From the NCBI RefSeq assembly GCF_006716115.1, contig NZ_VFOO01000001.1, positions 124,001 through 188,000 on the forward strand: a DNA stretch of 64,000 nt, given 5' to 3'. Below the pieces are notes generated by a model. It saw only the letters and a list, made by a program, of their open reading frames with translations, did not search any database and had not been told where the DNA came from. This DNA comes from Subtercola boreus. Lineage in GTDB: Bacteria; Actinomycetota; Actinomycetes; Actinomycetales; Microbacteriaceae. Both the position numbers and the translations under genes were made by a program. Within the stretch, counting starts at the first letter, position 1. Every line of letters begins with the position of its first letter. Of this stretch, positions 59,940-64,000 are shown piece by piece.

Positions 59940-61318
59940 GCGAGCCCGGCTGGGTCGCCCATGCCATCCTCTGGCAGGTCTACCCGCTCGGGTTCACGGG
60001 CGCTCCGGTCTCGGTCGAGGCTCAGGATGCCGTACCCTCCCATGGCGCAGACGGCACCCATTCGCTCGACCGTCTGGTGGGCTGGCTCGACTACGCCGTC
60101 GAACTGGGCATGTCGGGCATCCTTCTCGGCCCGATCTTCGCCTCGGAGACCCACGGCTACGACACGGTCGACTACTTCCGGCTCGACCCGCGGCTTGCCG
60201 GCCCATCGGGCGAGGACAGCTTCGACGTGCTCATCCGGGAGGCGCACCACCGCGGGCTCCGCGTGGTGCTCGACGGCGTGTTCAACCATGTCGGACGGAG
60301 CTTCGAACCGTTCCGCCGGGCACTGGCGGAGGGTCCGGCGGCGCCGGAATTCGGGTGGTTCCGGGCGATCGGCGACCCGTCGCACCAACGGTTCGAGAAC
60401 TTCGAGGGCCATGACGCCCTCGTACTGCTGAACCACGACGAGCCCGCTGTGGTCGATCTCGTCGCAGAGGTCATGACCCACTGGCTCGGGCGCGGAGCCG
60501 ACGGCTGGCGTCTCGACGCCGCGTACGCCGTCCCTCCGGCGTTCTGGGCGAGCGTTCTGCCGCGGGTCAGGTCCGAGCATCCGGAGGCCTTCGTCTTCGG
60601 CGAGGTGATCCACGGCGACTACCCGGGAATCGTGCGGGAGTCGACGTTCGACTCGCTGACCCAGTACGAACTGTGGAAGGCGATCTGGAGCGCGGTCTCC
60701 GATGCGAACTTCTGGGAGCTCAGCGCGGCACTCGAACGCCACAACGGATTCCTGCAGAGCTTCGTTCCGGTGACGTTCGTCGGCAACCACGACGTGAACC
60801 GGCTCGCGACCTCGATCGCCGACGAGCGCCACCGCGCGCACGCCCTCGTCGTGCTGATGACCGCCGGCGGCACGCCCACGGTCTACTACGGCGACGAGCA
60901 GGGCCTCGCGGCCGCGAAGGAGGAACGCGAGGGCGGCGACGACGCGATCCGGCCCGAATTCGATGCGGCGGGTCCGGATGCCCTGCCGCCCGGCGGCTGG
61001 CCGGTCTACCACCTGCACCAGAACCTCATCGGCCTGCGCCGCCGGAACCCCTGGCTGCACACCGCCCGCACGACGAACATCACCCTGACGAACGAGTTCT
61101 TCGCCTACGAGGTGTCCGCGGCGACGGGCGCAGCTGATGAGGGGGCTGGAGCCCAGCGGCTCATCGTGATGCTGAACCTCGCCGACTCCGACTACACGCA
61201 GACGCTCCCGGGCGCCTGCAGCGTGGTCGCCGGATCCGCTGCCTGGGCCGTGGTGGCGGGAACCTCCACCGTGGTGACCGTGCCGCCGCACGGCTGGGTC
61301 GTCATTCAGCCGGGCTGA
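59936..61318 (+). CDS. Glycoside hydrolase family 13 alpha-amylase-like enzyme
   Basis: A 460-residue cytoplasmic GH13 enzyme. The four conserved regions are visible: DGVFNHVG (113-120), GWRLDAAY with the nucleophile Asp194, the general acid Glu223 in VFGEVIHGDYP, and FVGNHDVNRL with Asp286. The barrel is followed by a C-terminal beta domain. No signal peptide or carbohydrate-binding module is seen, so it acts on an internal alpha-glucan or trehalose-like sugar; the exact substrate is unknown. GTG 59936 overlaps the quinone reductase stop. Its 3' end overlaps the convergent MFS gene by 17 bp. Confidence 0.88.
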   Translation: MSEPGWVAHAILWQVYPLGFTGAPVSVEAQDAVPSHGADGTHSLDRLVGWLDYAVELGMSGILLGPIFASETHGYDTVDYFRLDPRLAGPSGEDSFDVLIREAHHRGLRVVLDGVFNHVGRSFEPFRRALAEGPAAPEFGWFRAIGDPSHQRFENFEGHDALVLLNHDEPAVVDLVAEVMTHWLGRGADGWRLDAAYAVPPAFWASVLPRVRSEHPEAFVFGEVIHGDYPGIVRESTFDSLTQYELWKAIWSAVSDANFWELSAALERHNGFLQSFVPVTFVGNHDVNRLATSIADERHRAHALVVLMTAGGTPTVYYGDEQGLAAAKEEREGGDDAIRPEFDAAGPDALPPGGWPVYHLHQNLIGLRRRNPWLHTARTTNITLTNEFFAYEVSAATGAADEGAGAQRLIVMLNLADSDYTQTLPGACSVVAGSAAWAVVAGTSTVVTVPPHGWVVIQPG

Positions 61319-62543
61319 GCCGGGGCGCCCCGCGCGGGAACCCGCGTCGGCCGAGCACCATGAGCGCGAACCCGATGGCGACGAAGACCAGGGCGACGGC
61401 GGGCAGGGCTCCGATGCCGGCACTCGCGAACACCACTCCGCCGAGGGCGGCGCCGAGGGTGATGCCGATGTTCGATGCCATGTTGATCACCGCTCCGACG
61501 ATGTCGGGCGGTGCGCCGTGCGTGCGGATGGCTGAGGTCATGAAGAGGGAGGGGAGGGCTCCGAGCGTGAGCACCCAGAAGCTGGCGATCACCAGAACCG
61601 CCACGAGCCCGGCGCCCCCGGCCGAGACGCCCGCTCCGCCCGCTCCCAGAATGACCGGCACCATCACCGCCAGCGCTGCGAGGCTGGCCATCAGCACCAC
61701 GGTCAGAGTGAGGACGATTCGCCGGGGGTACCTGTCGACGAACAGCCCCGCTGTCCAGAGACCGAGGATTCCGGCCGCTCCGAAGAGCAGCAGGGTCGGC
61801 CCGAGCAGGTCCAGCTGCACACCGACGGCGAGCACCAGCGGTGTCACGAACGTGTAGAGCGTGAAGTGCCCGAGGTACACCGCACTGTTCGCACCGGCCA
61901 CCGTGACGAGTCCGCGGCGCCACCACGTCCGGAGAGAACTCCGTGCGTGAAGCGGATTGCCCGGCGCGGAGGGCAGCAGCACGACGGCGAGGCCGCCGAG
62001 CAGCAGGGTCATTGTTCCGACGGCGACGAACGCTGTCGGCCACCCGAAGGTGGTGCCCACCGAGGTGGCAAGAGGCAGGCCCAGGATGCTGCCGAGAGAG
62101 GAACCTGCGTAGACCGTGGCCAGCGCGCGCCCCACGAGGTGCGGGGGCACGAGGTGGGACGCGTAGGCGGTGACGACCGAGAAGAACAGGGCGTGTGCCA
62201 GCCCTCCGACCCCCCTCCCGACGACGGCCAGCGCGAACGACGGCGCCACGGCGATCACGAGGTTGCTGACGGCGTACGCCAGCAGAGTGCCGACGAGCAG
62301 GCGCTTCCGCGGCATCCGTGTCGTGGCGAAGGTCACAGGCAGGGCCAGCACCGTCACAGCGAGCGCGTACACCGACACCATCAGCCCGAGTGTTGACTCG
62401 TCGACTCCGAACGAGGAGCTCATCGGCGTGAGAAGACCGATGGGCAGCAGCTCCGTCGTGATCGCCGCGAACGTGGCGAGCGTCAGCAGGATGAGCCCCG
62501 GCCAGGCGTGCCTCGGGATCCTCGGCCTGCTCGTCACGCTCAC
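61302..62543 (-). CDS. MFS transporter
   Basis: A 413-residue 12-helix MFS transporter, of the drug/sugar efflux DHA1-like type. Helix 1 is LILLTLATFAAITTELLPIGLLTP; motif A-like sequence is RMPRKRLLVGTLLAYAVSN in the loop after helix 2; VGRGVGGLAHALFFSVVTAYASHLVPP follows the conserved pattern of arabinose-efflux-type permeases. The 3' end overlaps the amylase gene convergently. The GTG at 62543 overlaps the upstream GntR stop (GTGA), so it is coupled to that regulator, probably its repressor. Substrate unknown. Confidence 0.87.
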   Translation of the reverse strand: MSVTSRPRIPRHAWPGLILLTLATFAAITTELLPIGLLTPMSSSFGVDESTLGLMVSVYALAVTVLALPVTFATTRMPRKRLLVGTLLAYAVSNLVIAVAPSFALAVVGRGVGGLAHALFFSVVTAYASHLVPPHLVGRALATVYAGSSLGSILGLPLATSVGTTFGWPTAFVAVGTMTLLLGGLAVVLLPSAPGNPLHARSSLRTWWRRGLVTVAGANSAVYLGHFTLYTFVTPLVLAVGVQLDLLGPTLLLFGAAGILGLWTAGLFVDRYPRRIVLTLTVVLMASLAALAVMVPVILGAGGAGVSAGGAGLVAVLVIASFWVLTLGALPSLFMTSAIRTHGAPPDIVGAVINMASNIGITLGAALGGVVFASAGIGALPAVALVFVAIGFALMVLGRRGFPRGAPRLSPAE

Positions 62544-63274
62544 GTGTGCAACCCGAACGACACCGAACTGTTGGCGGGGGTGAAATGGCTGACACCGTGG
62601 GCAACACCGTGACCGGTCTGGTCGAACATCGTCGAGACCACCCGCAGCAGCTTCTCGCCCGTGACGACGCCGAGTGCGTCGGCTACCGCGGCGGGTGCAG
62701 GTTGCACCGAGACGACGAGGTCGTTGCGTTCGAGCGAGAGGTCGTACGCTCCGCAGAGATAACCGTAGAGCGAGTCCTGCTCGAAGTCCTGGTCGAGGGC
62801 CCCGGGGAAACGCCCGTGTGGAACGATCGTCTCGACGAGGTGGTGCAGGGTGCCGTTCACGAACCGGAGTCGTGCGAGTGCGACCACCTGGTCGGTGGAC
62901 GCGAGCCCCAGCGCGGCCGCCGCGGCATCGTCGGCGAGGGATGCGCTCACCGATACCAGACGCTGGCTGAGCACCCTCGTGGTGACGGTGTGCCCCTCGG
63001 CCGTCTGCCGCGCGTGGAAGCCCGAGATCGCGCCTCCGAAACGCTCGCGATAGCGGTTGCGTTGGAGCGGCTCGAGAACGAAGGTGCCGCGGCCGTGCTG
63101 TCGCGTGAGGTAGCGCTCGAACACGAGATCGTCGACAGCATGCCGGAGCGTGATCCGGCTCACGCCGTATTCGGCGCACAGGGCAGGCTCCGCGGGGAGC
63201 AGCGTTCCCGCGGCCAGGCCGCTCACGCGGGCGCGCAGCTGTTCACGAACGGCGACGTATTTGGCGGTGGTCAC
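62540..63274 (-). CDS. GntR-family (HutC/UTRA) transcriptional regulator
   Basis: A 244-residue GntR regulator of the HutC subfamily. The winged helix (about 1-75) has YVAVREQLRARVSGLAAGTLLPAEPALCAEYGVSRITLRHAVDDL. The UTRA ligand domain (about 90-244) contains GFHARQTAEGHTVTTRVL and FVNGTLHHLVETIVPHGRFPG, family hallmarks; many such proteins sense sugar phosphates. It is divergent from the transketolase gene and coupled to the MFS gene. GTG 63274 is used because it gives the normal N-terminus; the frame is open further upstream. The gap to the transketolase gene holds an inverted repeat that may be its operator. Confidence 0.87.
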   Translation of the reverse strand: MTTAKYVAVREQLRARVSGLAAGTLLPAEPALCAEYGVSRITLRHAVDDLVFERYLTRQHGRGTFVLEPLQRNRYRERFGGAISGFHARQTAEGHTVTTRVLSQRLVSVSASLADDAAAAALGLASTDQVVALARLRFVNGTLHHLVETIVPHGRFPGALDQDFEQDSLYGYLCGAYDLSLERNDLVVSVQPAPAAVADALGVVTGEKLLRVVSTMFDQTGHGVAHGVSHFTPANSSVSFGLHT

Positions 63275-63320
63275 GGGGCCCGGGGTCTTTCTCTCACTCG
63301 TCAGTCTGGTGCGGGAGTCA

Positions 63321-63346
63321 AGTCGTCTCAGGCCAGTATGACGACT
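63321..63346. promoter_or_regulatory. Candidate GntR operator AGTCGTC / GACGACT
   Basis: AGTCGTC (63321-63327) and GACGACT (63340-63346) form a perfect 7-bp inverted repeat with a 12-bp spacer between the divergent GntR and transketolase genes. GGAGTCGTC recurs at 63410-63418, overlapping the transketolase start. A TAGCGT box at 63359-63364 could be the transketolase -10. Confidence 0.45.
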
Positions 63347-63417
63347 CCGGCCGGAGGCTAGCGTCGGGGACACCGCGTCGACGGTTGTCGGTGCGTCCCC
63401 GATGAAGTGGAGTCGTC

Positions 63418-64000
63418 ATGACACATCCCGACCGTCCAGGTGCCGTCGAAAGCCCCGACCGCCCCGGCCTCAGCGACCTCGACAGGCGCGCCATCACCAC
63501 GGCACGGGTGCTGGCCATGGATTCCGTGGAGCGGGCCGGTTCCGGGCATCCGGGCACGGCCATCGCCCTCGCGCCGGTGGCGCACCTCCTGTTCCAGAAG
63601 CACCTCCGCCACGCTCCCGGGCAGCCCGACTGGGTCGGGCCGCGACCGATTCGTGCTCTCCTGCGGCCACGCGAGCATCCTGCTCTACACGCAGCTCTTC
63701 CTGACGGGCTACGGGCTCGACATCGACGACCTCAGGACCTTCCGTGCTCACGAGTCACGCACCCCCGGGCATCCGGAGTTCGGGCACACGCCCGGCGTCG
63801 AGACGACGACCGGCCCGCTCGGCCAGGGATTCGCGACCGCCGTCGGCATGGCCATGGCGATGAAACACGAGAAGGGTCTCTACGACCCCGACCAGGACGA
63901 GTCGGTCTTCGACCGCACGGTGTGGGTGCTCTGCTCAGACGGCGATGTGCAGGAGGGCATCTCGTATGAGGCGGGAGCGCTCGCGGGCCGCCACCAGCTC
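63418..64000 (+). pseudogene. Transketolase, N-terminal part, frameshifted (partial at window end)
   Basis: The first 74 codons encode a transketolase N-terminus (MDSVERAGSGHPGTAIALAPVAHLLFQKH...), the thiamine diphosphate enzyme that moves two-carbon units in the pentose phosphate pathway. At about 63640 the frame breaks: dropping one C in GTCGGGCCGCGACCG restores an uninterrupted transketolase frame to the window edge, with DRFVLSCGHASILLYTQLFL, TTTGPLGQGFATAVGMAM and the cofactor motif CSDGDVQEGISYEAG. Either the gene is a recent pseudogene or one base is a sequencing or assembly error; a single-base error in a C-run is the simpler explanation. Codon use stays normal on both sides. It faces the GntR/MFS pair and may be regulated by that GntR. 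Confidence 0.85.

Overview
The window is about 64 kb of GC-rich chromosomal DNA from an actinobacterium, most likely a member of Microbacteriaceae. This rests on base composition, on actinobacterial families (CarD, SufU-type scaffold, fused PutA, DUF5997, FBP zinc-finger protein, NhaA-DsbA fusion) and on many start codons that sit 5-7 bases behind a TAnnnT box, as expected for leaderless transcripts. I see no rRNA, tRNA, CRISPR array, integrase or intact transposon. Genes are dense and often overlap by 4 bases (ATGA/GTGA).

Layout. 1-3.6 kb: end of lipA, an opine-type dehydrogenase, a dienelactone hydrolase-like protein, a small unknown and carD. 3.6-4.45 kb: a long gene-free stretch full of repeats. 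4.45-8.7 kb: a GntR regulator with prpD, prpB and prpC (methylcitrate cycle for propionyl-CoA). 8.7-13.4 kb: a metallo-beta-lactamase-fold hydrolase, then two LysR/exporter pairs (EamA-type and LysE-type). 13.5-17.7 kb: a two-component system with a kinase, a second kinase-like membrane protein and a LuxR-type regulator, then a TetR regulator. 17.8-23.2 kb: small unknown proteins, two alpha/beta hydrolases, sufS-sufU and a GNAT acetyltransferase.

23.3-31.8 kb is the most distinctive block. Two divergent, translationally coupled three-gene operons encode five glycosyltransferase proteins, one of them a GT-B/GT-A fusion, and a WcbI-like protein. None has a visible signal peptide or membrane segment, so a soluble intracellular glycan or glycoconjugate is a reasonable guess. 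31.9-34.3 kb: a PadR repressor coupled to a DHA2 drug exporter whose 3' end is duplicated downstream. 34.6-40 kb: YdeI- and YbaK-family proteins, a GNAT enzyme, a LysR-type effector domain without a DNA-binding domain, an orphan peptide-binding lipoprotein and an unknown. 40-44.6 kb: fused PutA and a divergent LysR regulator. 44.7-48.6 kb: an ABC-2 exporter with a LolA/RseB-like secreted protein. 48.9-53.6 kb: a CitE-like lyase, a thioredoxin-fold protein, DHFR and ThyA, an EthD-like protein, glutathione peroxidase and a LacI regulator. 53.7-64 kb: NhaA-DsbA, FBP protein, MbfA-like iron exporter, DUF5997 protein with its divergent LysR-effector partner, quinone reductase, GH13 amylase, MFS/GntR pair and the start of a frameshifted transketolase gene.

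Two themes cut across the window. First, intergenic DNA carries several small inverted-repeat families, including a 78-bp element bounded by the palindrome TCGAATCGATTCGA that occurs twice, 35 kb apart. Second, many genes contain in-frame minisatellites with periods of 6, 9, 15, 18, 30, 33 or 36 bp that add Ala/Gly/Ser/Pro-rich linkers, most strikingly inside dihydrofolate reductase. All functional calls come from reading the sequence and from knowledge of the families; no database search was run.
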